From Phycomyces nitens (Eukaryota > Mucoromycota > Mucoromycetes > Mucorales > Phycomycetaceae), in the NCBI GenBank assembly GCA_022702545.1, contig JAHRBC010000005.1:2542001-2606000 (forward strand): DNA of 64,000 nucleotides. Direction: 5' to 3'. The position numbers and the translations under genes are program-made. The notes beneath the pieces are model-generated. The model did no database searches and had not been told where the DNA came from. It worked only from the letters and a program-made list of their open reading frames with translations. How positions within the stretch are numbered: position 1 is the first letter of the stretch; every line of letters begins with the position of its first letter. Positions 44,644 through 56,556 of the stretch are shown here, in pieces.

Positions 44644-47600
44644 CTATTGGGTAAAGGATTGAATCGCTTGGTTTTGACGCCGAGATTCTCTTTCTTGATC
44701 CAGGTATTGAGAAGGTGTAAGGGCATTGGATCTTCGCTTTGGCTTGACAGAGCCAGACTGGGTCTCAGATGTAGGAATTGGTGTGCGAGATGGACTGGCT
44801 AGTGTACGTCCATGTCTCTTGGGCTACACAATAGTTAGATGGGAATATCAAGAGACAAATGGATGCTTACTTTTGGAATAGAAATCGCCAACTCTGTCTC
44901 ACTCTCGACCGAGAATACAGAAGAGTCAAAGGCCTGTGGAGGGCGAAAGGGAGTGGGGCTACTTGCCAAGGAACTTGACGGCATCCACTTTTCACTCGAC
45001 TAGAAACACATTTGTTAATGAATAAATCTTGGCATTTATGGTCCATAGACACTTACATCCTTGGTATTCTCGACAGCAGCGTCCTTTTCAGGGTCACCAA
45101 TTGAACATGAAGATGAAGAGGTTGGGCTGCCTCCCTTTACTTTGAATTCTGGAAGTTTTTCCTTTAGCATCTTCTTTACAGAAAATGCGTCGAATTCTTC
45201 GGCGGGGAAGTTTGGGGATTTCGGTGCACGGGGAGTGGAAGGGCGTCTGGTCCTGTTTGGATCGCTAAAGCTCTTTTTGGCCTTGGTTTCGAATAAGGAG
45301 GACGAGAAATCAAAGTTTCCGAATGAGCGTGAAGAAGTAGGGCTATTAGGCTTTGGGATTCCCTCTAATAGTTTCTCGGTAAGCATCTTCTTGATAAGTA
45401 AAGGGTGGTAGTCGTCTGAAGTCTATATAGATTGGAATGTTTAATATAAGCAACAACAAATTTTGTACAACATACCTTTGGCTTGATTTCTGACAAGGTG
45501 CCCTTGAGCATCTGTTCTATCAAATAGACCTGGCAGTCCTCTTGGTCAGGGTAGCTCGGAGACTTACTGGATCTAGAGGAACGGATAGACCGAGGGGAAG
45601 ATGGGGTGCCTGTCCTGGATCTCTGTCGATCTACACACTCGCCCGTTTTGTTTTCGGCCAAAGACGAGTCGTATACAGTCGATGCTGGCGAACAAGACGA
45701 ACGGGACGAGCATGATGATGTGCGACTGTTTGGCTTTAGTTTGGTGATCTGTTCGCCCGAGAAGACCTGGTACTCATCGACAGAGTATTTTGGTGATCTT
45801 GGAACGTCTACTGACTTTGGCTTGTTTGGACGGTCTGTCGAGGGTGAGGCAAAGGCGCGAGAGAGCAAGAGGCTTGGGCACAGTGCCTTGATATTGGGCA
45901 AATCAACGCACATTTCAGAAGGCTGTTCAGAGGGCTGTTCAGAAGGCTGTTCAGAGGGCTGTTCAGAGGGTTGTTCAGAGGGTTGTTCAGAAGGCTGTTC
46001 AGAAGGCTGTTCAGAAGGCTGTTCAGAAGGCTGTTCAGAAGGCTGTTCAGGAGAAAGATGTGTGGAGAGGACTGGTGAGGAAGAGCGATTGGCATTTAAA
46101 TATGCAGGAGTTGGTCTTTGGTTGGGTGATAGACTACGAAGAGTCGGGGAAACGGGTAAACAAGATGGAGGATAATCAGCCTTTAATCTGGCGGATATCA
46201 TGTTTTTGTTGGTTTGTTCAGGGGGACCAAGTGCAGACCCAGAAATAGAATAGGCTACATTTGCCATACAATTATCGACCCTTACTTCAATAGTGGCATC
46301 TTTTGCATTCGTTTCTTCAAAGGTAGATGTAGGTGGTCTAGCGGCAGAGATGGCCAGGTCATTAACGACAGTATTAATTAGAGGCGTCTTGGACACCTTT
46401 GGCTTTTTGTCTTCTTTTTCAGCAGCAGACAAATAGGGCTCCAATAAAGGAGATCCTTTTCTCTTTGAAATAAACTTCTTTGATGTTCGCTGGCTAATTG
46501 AATTGGAAGGCACCATTGAGTTTGTTTGCGAGGATCTCTGACTAGAGGGGGTGTTTCTCTTTGTATCTGAGCTATATACACCTAGTGGAGGACGTGCTTT
46601 TGATAGCTGTTTTGTTTTGGAGTTGCGAGCCGAACGATTGTTTGGTTCTGAATTCATGAAACCAAAGAATGTTTGGTTGGCGGAACGGTCTGCGATCTCC
46701 TCCGCCTACAAAGCAGTGTGTTGGGAAAAAAAAGCAAGGGAAAAAGCATACTTGTTTATTACTCACCAAGATGTCGAGGTACCGCCTATCGTTGTACATG
46801 AATGGCTTGTGTGATATTCGCTCAAATTCATGCACTGCCTGAGTAAGTTCATTGTCTAATCGCACAAGGGTTGGAAAGCATGTGTTACGCCAGCGCTCCT
46901 CGTCCAACAGTTGAAACGATGCTTGGAATAGACGCTTGGGGTCAGACGCGTTCTTTTCAAAATCAATCATTTTCTAAAGAGATTGCATATTAATATATTG
47001 ACCCAGGTCTTTATTTGTTGTTTACTTGAACAAGTTCTTTGCGTTGTTTCATAAGTTCTGAAACAGTGCTGCTTTCGTGCTTTATCGTTTTCAGGTATGC
47101 AATATGCTCCTCGACAATCACGCGTGTTGTCTCCATGGTATTTGCTAAGTGTAAATATTTTTGATTAATATGGATCTATAGCCTATGCGTGAGTGTCCAC
47201 TAGACTTGCCTTCTTCATAGAGTTTGGCAATAAATGCCTCTCTCTCTAGGTTATTGACCAAACACTTGTCCCAAAGACTGTCCAGTTTCACCTTGAGCTA
47301 AATGCAAATGATCAATAAAAATAAACTGTCTAGTTTTTGACTTACGACTGCTATATAGTCATCGGTCATTTTCTTGACAATGTCTTTAAAGCTGTCAAAT
47401 TCGGCTTGGATCTACAACAGTAATGGATTCAGGTCAACGGGGCACAATGACGTTAAAGTGGGCTGGTCTACCTTTTCAATGTTTTTGGAATCAAGTGAAG
47501 GGATCAATTGGCAGCGCTGGTCATTGGGAACACGCAGCTCGTCCCATATGGCACGGACTCTTTTGGTCAGTCTATGGTAAGTATCGAGCTGGGTCTTGTA

Positions 47601-48920
47601 CATCTTGTTGGCAAGTCTGGCCTTGTCTTCCAAGATCTGCAGTTCGTCTGGTCTGAGAGACAATGGTGTAGGCATTACTTTTTGGTAATACCTAACCGTG
47701 TGCTTGTCATGTCTGGGGCCAGATTCAATGTCTTTGTCGATCTCGATGTCAGAAAACAAGCTGTTTAGAGCAACTTCCCAGGGATCTTTTTTATCTGGGG
47801 TGTGATGAAGAACAGTCCAAGAGTAATGAAGGGAACTTGCAGCTGCTTCGAACCGTTCCTTGCGTTCTGTCTATGGTGAATTGGGTCAGTGTTTGTTTGC
47901 CAAGAGTGAAACTGTTTGTATAGCCAGACCAACCTCAATTGCCAAAATGTTTCGGTAGCTGCATTTAATCTGATAAAACAAGGTGGCCAGGTTAATACAT
48001 GTGCAACCATTTGGGATTCTGTACTGCCTTACCCCTTTAACAGTACCCCAGCTTAGATCATCGTGATAAGCCTCGTTTTTCTTTAAAAAAAAAACAAAAA
48101 TCAATGTTGCTTAGCAACCCATCAAGTTTTTTTCTTTTTTCTTTTTGCTTTACCTCCCATGGCAACCATGAATTGGACTCCGCAAGCTCCGGTGCGAGCC
48201 GGCCGATCGTCGCCAGCCATTGCTCGACACTGTTACGGCGTACACGGATTTCCTGTTCAAGAAAGGTAATTTAATTGATGTACAATGAATCAAGCGCACA
48301 CAGACGTACATCAATCAGTCTTGCATCAACAGCAGCCAAAGCCTTTTGTTTTGGGTAGCTAGGTGCAATTCTGTGAGGATGGTATTGACTATATTCCATT
48401 GATATTCCATTACTAAGATCAGATGCCAAAATATTCTCCATTGACATTCCAAGAATATTGCACGACTCTTCGATCCTGGCCTGTCATGAGCCACAATTTG
48501 TGTATGATTGGGTGTGGGTGTGGGTGTGTATAAAAAGAAATAAGGGGGGAGGTTAATTGTGATTATAGGATAAATCATCCACAAATATATAAACTAACCA
48601 AGATATCCTCGATATCAGCAGCTAAAAGATCCCTCTCATGGTGTGCCTGAGCAATAGCCAAGTTTAACTGATCAATTACTGGCTGTATAAAAAGCAAAAC
48701 ATTAAAAAAAATTATATACACATATATATATATATATTTATACATATATATATATTTAATGGGCTCCAATTGAAAAATAAAATAATTAAACAAAATAGTA
48801 GGCAGAATGGGGGTTGGGAATTACTTTGAGTTTTGCATCTACAGTCGAAGCATCCTGCAGTGCCTCTAGGGATGACCAGAGATTTTGAAGAGAAGAGATT
48901 TTGGAGTGGAATTGCTCCAT
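44644..48920 (-). CDS. MAP65/Ase1/PRC1-family microtubule bundling protein
   Basis: 1105 residues from 15 exons (48825-48920, 48599-48682, 48310-48480, 48154-48252, 48033-48080, 47934-47969, 47472-47870, 47346-47411, 47210-47297, 47026-47144, 46767-46973, 45476-46705, 45057-45422, 44871-44999, 44644-44823). The first 490 residues are helical with the spectrin-like middle typical of PRC1: RVRAIWDELRVPNDQR, LKVKLDSLWDKCLV, IDFEKNASDPKRLFQASFQL and YLDILAEEIADR. The remaining 600 residues are Ser/Pro/Lys-rich and disordered, with an EQPS repeat and three related blocks ending in IEQMLKGTLSEIKPK, IKKMLTEKLLEGIPKP and VKKMLKEKLPEFKVK. Ase1/PRC1 proteins crosslink antiparallel spindle microtubules in anaphase; the tail is longer than usual for fungal members. 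Intron 9 is GC-AG (GCAAGT). The start is the first ATG in frame at 48920; an upstream exon cannot be excluded. Confidence 0.9.
45914..46051 (-). repeat. 12-bp tandem repeat encoding (EQPS)11
   Basis: Eleven tandem 12-bp units, differing only at wobble-like positions (GGCTGTTCAGAA, GGCTGTTCAGAG, GGTTGTTCAGAG on +), encode EQPS units in the disordered tail of the PRC1-like protein. Confidence 0.95.
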
Positions 48921-50396
48921 TGTCTGTTCGAGTGTTGATCTAGCTTGAGATGGAGAGATTCGACAAGGCTAGAATGGTAATGAGGATAAAGAATAGGGCT
49001 GCTATTCGAACCGCTAGAAATAGTAAAGCAGGGCAAGGCAGTTTTGAGCCTGACTTGTGTGACTGTGGTTAATGAATACATCTGGCTCGTGGCTAAACTG
49101 CTCAGGAGCCAACAAAGAATAAGACACCCAAGACATGCGGTTGCCCCTTTAAGACCATACTCTTATGGGCCTTGGAGGCAATAAAGCCAATTGAACCTAC
49201 ATTTCAACTTCTTTACCAATTGATCAAGAACGCGTATTCGTAATACCGCATTGACCCATTAGGTCTGGTGAGTACAAGCAGATCTCAGCTGCAATCTTGC
49301 CACATGGACTGTACCACAAAGGCCTGACGTCTGATGCCACCGATCACACTCCCAAGTACAACTCCTTAGCAGACTAGACTATTGGGTATATTCTATTGAC
49401 TAAAGGAGAAAGGTCTCAAGTCCAACTGCACCGCACAATAGCCAAATTCTCGCCGATTAAGCTCACGGTTAGTCTGTGTGATGAGTTTTTGAGTTGTATG
49501 CAATACCACTACTGCATGCAAAACCAAAAAAAAAACCAAAAAACAACAACAATAATAATTGACTACTGCATTCCAAGCGAATACTGAGGGAATGCTCATA
49601 CGTGAAAACAGTTGCTCGATTGCCTATAGAGCTAGTCTTGGGATGGCACATTATCTTGAGAGTTGGACCTCCTCACAAATCACAAGGGGGTTTTTTTGGT
49701 GATTTGGATTGCAAAGTCGATTGTTATTTCTTTCTTCTAATAGACGTACCGCAGTTTGGTCGTACATTTATCGAGATTAGAGTTTGCTTTAATCTAAAAG
49801 AAAACTAGTGGGCTTTAGAGCTCTTGTTTACCTTGACCCGGCGTCTTTAGATTTCCTCCAATGTTTTTGAAGGGGTTAATATATATATTTTTTAATTATC
49901 ATTAATTGTTTTTTTTTCTTTTTCTTTTTTTTTTACATCCTACTTGCCAAAGATGGACTCGAGTACAGTGTACCAGGTGGGACAAGGTGGAAATTGCAAC
50001 ACATATTGTTCTCTATGGAATTCCTGTTTTCTATTGTATTCAAAAATGACCCATTATTCAATGCGCAATGGTTATATATTCTATAAAATATTTTGAAACA
50101 TCGGAGTTGGTTTTCAAAAAGCCAAGCCAACAATAATATATGGGTTATTATAGTTCAAGGAGGTTCCTTCCATATATCACACTATATGTTCTTGAAGGAA
50201 TTGGCAATGTCGATCTAGCAAAGCAACCACGAACCAGATTTTAAAGTGGCTCAGATGCGGACAGTATGGTTAGGCTTTGGTTGGCTCGCATACTTGATCT
50301 GATTAAAGGTGATATCACATACATCACAGCTAAACAAATGATACCAACAGTAATAATGCAGGGTAAAATCTAGTCATATATAATCAAAAACAACAT
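48921..50396. other. 1.5 kb intergenic region, nothing recognised
   Basis: Upstream of the PRC1-like gene and downstream of glucosidase I. Frames present are short and unsupported. Long T-runs lie near 49905-49935. No RNA gene was recognised. Confidence 0.45.
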
Positions 50397-53300
50397 CTAG
50401 TATTCCTCAGCCATAATCAGCAAAACGAGACTTGTCCAGCCAGTGAAAGGGTGGCTACGTTTGCCCTGTCCTGTCTTGTCTGAATACTGTTCCCAGACAT
50501 ATCCAGTCTTTTGATAATCCTATTTCCCAACATTATTAGTCCCAATTCATATTCTGTTCCCAATATCCTACTTCAAATACGGCATTGATGATATTCTGTC
50601 TGAGTCCATTGTAGATTCTCTTGGCCTGTGCTTGATAGGGACCAGGCACACGCATATAGTTCTATAACAAACCTTTAGAAACAATAGAAACAAAAACACT
50701 AGACTCACATTGTAAAGAGATTGCAAAGTGAGGTAATTGATATTAATCCAAATCGGACCACGCCAGTAATCTTCTCCGGTATTATAGAACTTGTCAGAAG
50801 CAGATAGAGATCGAAGGCCATAGGGAGACCAGAGCTCCTTCTCGTCTTCAATGATATCCAGAATCGCCTTGACCTTGGGAGAATCTGGCTCCAATAGTCC
50901 AAGGATCACAGGGAATATCGAAATATATCCCTTGTGGCAGACATGGACAGGCTCACCTACAATCAGGCTTGATAAGACACAGGTCTCCAATAGACATTTT
51001 AAATCATACCATCTTCAATCGTTTGGTCACAAAACGCCTGGCTAGCCTCGTTCCAGTGCAATACTTCAAGATTCTTGAGCATGTCCTTTTCAATCAAGGT
51101 ATACTCTTGAACATCACCAGCAAATTCAGGTCCCAATTGACTCGATATGTCCTTGAGAAGGCGCGTGGCAAAACTCATCCATGAAAGAAGATCAACATGA
51201 AGCTCCCCTACATTTGGAGGCTCTCCTCTAGGATAGTCGTCCAGACCTATAGAATCCAGCATCAATATAACCAACCACCTTTTGCCCACTAAAGCCTACC
51301 CGATGTCAGTGTGTGGTTAGCAGTACGGCCTCTCCATCTATAGGCCTCTTTATTGTCTGCCTTTCGACCAAAACGGTCGAGATCAGCATTTTGAGTAGTG
51401 CGGAACCATTGCCAGTTTAGTCTCAATTTGGGGTAGACTGCTCTGAGCCATGCCCTTGATATCTCTGGCGACTCTAGATGAAGAGATTGGAGCAAGACGG
51501 GATCATCAAAGGATGACATGAATGTATACTGGCCAGTAGGGTTATCATTCCTATGCTCTGTTAATCTATCCAAATAGCGTTTTATGGCAAGGTATAGTGT
51601 AGGTGGGTTTGCATAGTGAGGGAATTGTGTCTGGAATTCAGCAGGAACCTTTATATATATATAAAGAATATCATTAATATCATGCTATAACATATCTCAG
51701 AGCTTACTTTGCTTCTTGCTTCTTCACCAAGAATCTGCTCACGAGCAACCCAGCCATTCTCATCGATCAGAGACACCCAGTTCTTGATGATGTCAAGACT
51801 AACATTTCAAACCAAGTAAATAAACTGTTGGATTGAACCTCAAGAAATGATGAACTTGCCTAAGATCATTGTCCCATTTTCCAATCAAGAGCTCGTGGAA
51901 ACCCTCGTCCCTAGATGGACCCAATATTGATTCAATTGATTTGTCGTCAAAATTCCATTCACTTACCAGTAGAATCCACGAGGGAAAAACGGTCTGCTGG
52001 GTGTAGCAGTAAACAGACTACGAGGGTCTGTGAGTTCGGCTCTGATGGGTTCATCAGAAAAGTTCTCTTCATCTTCAAGAGGAGGATGAGATCTGTCGAC
52101 AACAGATGACCCATAAAAGTATCCAATTCCTCCTAGCATGTTGCTGAGGAGATACTGTGCAAATCCAACATGCTCATCTGAAAATCCCTTTTCATGCAAG
52201 CGGAATGTCTCTTGGAAGCGACCATCAAATGCCTTTTCTCGTTGAACCAGTTCAGTGGTAAGTAAATCACCTTGTTTTTAAAAAGATTGTGAATAAGTGC
52301 AGTGGTATTAGGCTGGTCTTACTTGTAATCTTATTAGGAGAGCTCTGTGATCTAAAGAGAACGTCAAACTTTGAAAATATTTGTTAATAATCAAATATCA
52401 TTTTTGCAGAAACGAAAAGGTACCTGGAATTCACCAGAAAACACCTTTTGAAAGGTATAAAAGTTTGACACTTCGTCGTCTTCTTCAGTGAGAGTGTTTA
52501 ACAAGGTAAAGTACGCGTATGGTCTCTCGAAAGCGTCGTGTTGGTCGCCTTGAGAGATCTTTTGACGCGCAGATACCACAAGGCTCTCTGTGATGATATC
52601 TATAGAGTGCACGGAGACCGTTAATAACCACCAATGCCATCTATATTCCTTGCTCACCCTTTTCTTTCCAGGTCATTCCTTCAGGAATTTCGCACCCCCA
52701 CCATTGGGTTAATGAGAGGTCTTGATCCAAACCTTGAGGGTATTCATTTAAAGGTCCTTTGTTAAAAAAAGGGGGGGAGGGGGAGGCAATATAAGTACAC
52801 AGCCTATTTATCGAATATTATTACTTTTATCCATATTTACCATCAATAATATTGATTTCGAAATCTCCTAGTTCAGGAGTATCGCCCTCTAGCTTGACAG
52901 GCGACTCCAATCCCTTGATAATTTTGTTTATTAGAATGGATGCTTTTAGTCCCACCTTGGTCTTCTTTATTTTATCAATTGTGTACCTCGGCTGACAATG
53001 TGCTGACAATGTCCATGCTGCCTTCGCCTTCTAATGCCAAGGAAAAGAATATACTGGTGACAGTATCGACTAAAAGACTGTGAGCCGAGAATGTCCTCAG
53101 AATTCAGTACACTTACTATTGTCATTCATGGGCTTTCCTCGGACTCTTACGCCCCAATCTCCACCTGAAAGCAAAATACAGGTGTAAAGGTACGGTCAAT
53201 ATCAGCTTCTAACCCCACAACATCTCTTTCTCGTTGCCCTCTTACCATGTTGTCCACCTGGAACTTTGATAAATTCTGTTGTAATAGCAATATTACTTGG

Positions 53301-53746
53301 TCCATCATTAATCTTTTGTTTGGCATAGTTTCTTCCATCATGCTTATTATAGCCATAGCCATTAATATTATCGCTCTGATCACAGGCATGTCTAATGCCT
53401 TTTTTTTTTTTAAAAAAAAAGAATAGTAATAATAAATATACTGTTGGGAATCATATCTATGAAATACGCGTAGTTTACGTTGAAATCCTTGAAACTTTGT
53501 GGCATCAAACCACATGAGACTTGTCATGAGAGATTTTTCTATACGTGGGCGAGTTCCAAAATAAAGGTTGGGGCGATAGGTTCCCCACAACAGGGATGCG
53601 TTGGCAGCATGATCTGCCCCGAGCAAAAGACCTGCTTCGGTTGGATTCATCATCGCATTTGCCTGGTGGACCAATGTCACCCCTAGCATCAAGTAAGTAA
53701 TTAGCCAAGACCGCATTATAGCTGTCTTGAGGCTCATTAGCATCAT
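50397..53746 (-). CDS. Mannosyl-oligosaccharide glucosidase (glucosidase I, GH63)
   Basis: About 798-808 residues from 16 exons (53479-53746, 53246-53398, 53117-53164, 52987-53069, 52841-52913, 52658-52756, 52424-52599, 52323-52368, 51967-52270, 51860-51910, 51708-51798, 51300-51648, 51010-51246, 50709-50956, 50572-50661, 50397-50507). An N-terminal hydrophobic anchor ([19 protein letters not shown]) is followed by [18 protein letters not shown]. The catalytic (alpha/alpha)6 domain holds [49 protein letters not shown] and at the end [20 protein letters not shown]. It removes the outermost glucose from N-glycans in the ER, the first trimming step of glycoprotein quality control. Starts at 53746 and 53716 are both in frame. 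Intron 10 is GC-AG, and intron 1 ends in a T12A9 tract. Confidence 0.95.
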
Positions 53747-54074
53747 TAACAAAAAATAACAATAAAGAGTTTGAGAACGAGACCAAGGATGAATGAGCTA
53801 TGGAAACCCTTTTACAGTAATGCTCACTCTAGCACGCTTCAAACTCCGTCACCTTGACACGTACCATTCTGTCACACGTTCAGATCTTCAGGACAACCAT
53901 CTTAAATTACATAATATATCTCTCTCTCTTTCTCTTGTCATATACTTTCAACTCCTTTACAGCATAAATGGATCCAAAACACGGACCTTGTCTATAATGT
54001 CCACTATATATTTTGTATTGTTTTCCATGGCAAAACACACCATCCTTTGCAAGTATATAATTCTTTATGTCTTT
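53747..54074. other. Short intergenic gap
   Basis: 328 bp between the uL29m stop and the glucosidase I start, CT-rich in the middle. A plus-strand frame here is judged chance. Confidence 0.5.
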
Positions 54075-54774
54075 CTATTGCTTTTCTGCACTCACAACAG
54101 TCTCCTCCACCACACTGACGGTCTCTTGTACAATCGGGGTCTTTTCTTTTGCCTCACTAACCAACTTTTCATAGGCAATCTGTCGCTCGTTGAGCACGAA
54201 TTTGATACGTGCCATTGATTTCTGACACTAGATAGATAACGGTTGACGGCGATCAGTTTCCTGTCAGTTTGACTTGTTTTATGACAGCTACCTTTTTCAT
54301 ACGGCCTGAGTTGGTCCAGATCTGCTTTCCGATGCTTAATCGTTTTGCTTGTTCACGCTGGGTTGCTAGGACATTGCGTTCCTTGAGAAGAACGTACCAA
54401 AGTTTGTGGAGATCGTCAAAGGATTTTGCGCGCAATTCATCAGCCTTCCATGCACGACCTTTAATATTTTTTAAAAAGAAAATTAAAAATCAAAAAGAAA
54501 AGCAAATTAAATTAAATTGGTATTCTGAATAAGAACCAAAATATAAAATAAAATAAAATAAAGGTTGTTGATTTCTTTGAAATGGTGCCTCACCTGTCCA
54601 GCCCTGCTTTGGTAATGTCTCGCCATTCTCAAAGAATTCATATATGCCAGTAGTTTTGGGAGTAGGAGTGGCTGGCACAGCGGACGATTCTGCGAGAACA
54701 ATACGACTGGTGGTGAAGGAACGGGTCAGGGGTGCCAATGACACAGACCGTGTGATTCTGTGCAAGAATGACAT
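54075..54774 (-). CDS. Mitochondrial ribosomal protein uL29m (L29/L47 family)
   Basis: 166 residues from exons 54594-54774, 54292-54458 and 54075-54227. The N-terminus is a likely mitochondrial presequence, basic and Ser/Thr-rich ([20 protein letters not shown] then TTSRIV). The conserved MRP-L47 core follows: [40 protein letters not shown] and [20 protein letters not shown]. It belongs to the large subunit of the mitochondrial ribosome near the exit tunnel. The [20 protein letters not shown] motif is characteristic of the family. Phases of both introns agree with the single frame. Confidence 0.93.
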
Positions 54775-55279
54775 TTTTGAAAATATGAAGGCCAGTCTAC
54801 GAGGAGGGAGGGGTTGAGAAACAAGGGACAGCGATAAGCCACCGAATAGCGATCGTCTGACGTCGGCCTGGTGTCCTTAAAAGGAAATTATAAAAGAGTG
54901 TATTGAAAGCGCAGGAGCATTCATTTATTTATCCCTTTTTTTTCTCTTCTTTTCTTCTCTTCTTCTTCCTCTTCTTCTTCTCTTTTTGAAGAAGAAGAAA
55001 AATAGAAAGAGAGTTGAATGTGAACTGGATCAGCATATAAAAGAAAAGAAATTGAAAATTGAAAATATAAAGAAAAAAGTACAATCGAAAAAGAGAATTT
55101 AAAAGAAAAGAAAAGAAAGGGTGGCCAAGAGAGAGAGTGGATATTTAGAAAGGGATACAGGTGGAGTCTGCAAAGCATTTGGGGGTGGCTGTTGGAGAAA
55201 AGGCTAGCATTTAAGGGTATTATATTATGATTATTATTACTACTACTACTACTATTACTACTATTACTTGCGATTGGGC
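54775..55279. repeat. Intergenic gap with CTT/GAA and ACT microsatellites
   Basis: 505 bp between the uL29m start and the G-alpha stop. A CTT/CTC-rich run lies at about 54940-55000 followed directly by GAAGAAGAAG, able to form a hairpin, and an ACTACTACTATT run at about 55236-55268. Purine-rich AAAAGAAAAG runs lie between. It likely holds the G-alpha 3' UTR. Confidence 0.6.
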
Positions 55280-56556
55280 TTAGATGAGACCAACATCCTG
55301 CAAATTGTTCTGGATGATGATATCGTTCACTGCACCCATTACAAACTTGATTTGATCTGTGTCTGTTGCGCATGTAAAGTGGGTATAGATTTGTTTTGCC
55401 TCCCCATTTAAAGATATGAAGCGATTAAGGATATATTCACCTGCGGCCTCGTATGTTTCTGGGCCTAATGATACACATGAGCTTCAATGCTATCCCACAG
55501 ATCCAATCTTACCATCAAAGTCTGAAAAACTTTCATACAAGGGATGTTTTGGAAGTTTTTGCTTAAAGATATCGATTTTGTTTAAGAACAAGATGATCGA
55601 TGTCTTTGAGAACCAGCGAGAGTTACAGATGGAGTCAAACAGTGTAAGCGCCTCTTGCATGCGGTTCTATGCCAATGGTTTTTTTTAGATGACAGGATAC
55701 TTGGGGTCAAGGACTTACCACTGTCTCGTCTTCAATAAGAAACTGATCGTATTCACTAATGGCCACCAAGAATATCAGAGCTGTCACGTTTTCAAAGCAA
55801 TGGATCCACTTCTTGCGTTCAGACCGCTGGCCACCAACGTCAAACATACGGTACGTGAGATTCTCAATGACAAACGTTGTCTCTGTGATTCCGGTCGTTT
55901 TGACTCGAGACCGTAAGACGTCTTGGTCTGTGGGTACATAGTTTGGGTCTCCTATTCGATCTATTGAATCAAAGTAGCTAGCATTCAACTTAATACAGGT
56001 TTATTAAGCCGATATACGCTTACTATTTGGCAGAATCGTTCAGCTGGAACTCACGACTACGTTCGAATGCAGCCTGTAAATTGGGGTCTTTCCATAATAT
56101 CTTGACTGCCTGTGTGACCTCGAGTGGCAAGGTGTCTTGCTCTATTTGAGCCGGGAGACCCGTTATGATGTCTGCGTATTGGCGAAGGTGCGTCAATGGA
56201 AGTCCCATGTCGTCCATGGCATCAATAATGACTTTCATTGACTGCATTGCATTGGAAAAGATTATTTCTTTAAAGGAAATTCTTTCTTCTTTGGAATAGC
56301 CACAGTCATGGATCAACTTCATTTGTTTTAGAATAGTCGATTTTCCTGATTCTCCAGCACCTTTTTTTAAAAAAGATGGTCAATAACACATTAGAGGCCA
56401 TTGTATCCAACGACTGTAAAGAGCTGTCAAGGGGTTACCTAGCAACAACATCTTGACTTCGTTTTGTAAATTGTGTCTGTCGCGCTTTAGTTGGCTTTCG
56501 ATCTCCTCGTTTCGAGCCTTGCCATCCTGAGAATCGTTTGAATGGCAGCAGCCCAT
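55280..56556 (-). CDS. Heterotrimeric G protein alpha subunit
   Basis: 350 residues from exons 56439-56556, 56024-56360, 55719-55977, 55513-55666 and 55280-55464. All GTPase boxes are present: GAGESGKST (residues 40-48), [12 protein letters not shown] with the catalytic Arg, [12 protein letters not shown] with the catalytic Gln, NKID, and TCATDTDQI. The N-terminus MGCCHS should be myristoylated at Gly2 and palmitoylated at Cys3/Cys4. The C-terminus reads LQDVGLI, so the Cys four residues from the end, the site ADP-ribosylated by pertussis toxin in Gi-type subunits, is Val. It acts at the plasma membrane below GPCRs, in fungi often for nutrient or mating signals through cAMP. Intron 1 ends in a T6A7G acceptor. 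Confidence 0.96.

Noticed and set aside
45606..46175. Long plus-strand frame opposite the EQPS repeat
   Set aside because: It exists because the antisense of a 12-bp coding repeat is also open (CSEG units). The minus strand has the conserved PRC1-like exon.
53793..54218. Plus-strand frame of about 140 codons between glucosidase I and uL29m
   Set aside because: It overlaps the last uL29m exon antisense and contains CT-microsatellite translation, with no family match.
54921..55373. Minus-strand frame rich in Ser, Asn, Phe and Glu next to the G-alpha gene
   Set aside because: Composed of microsatellite translations and overlaps the last G-alpha exon in another frame.
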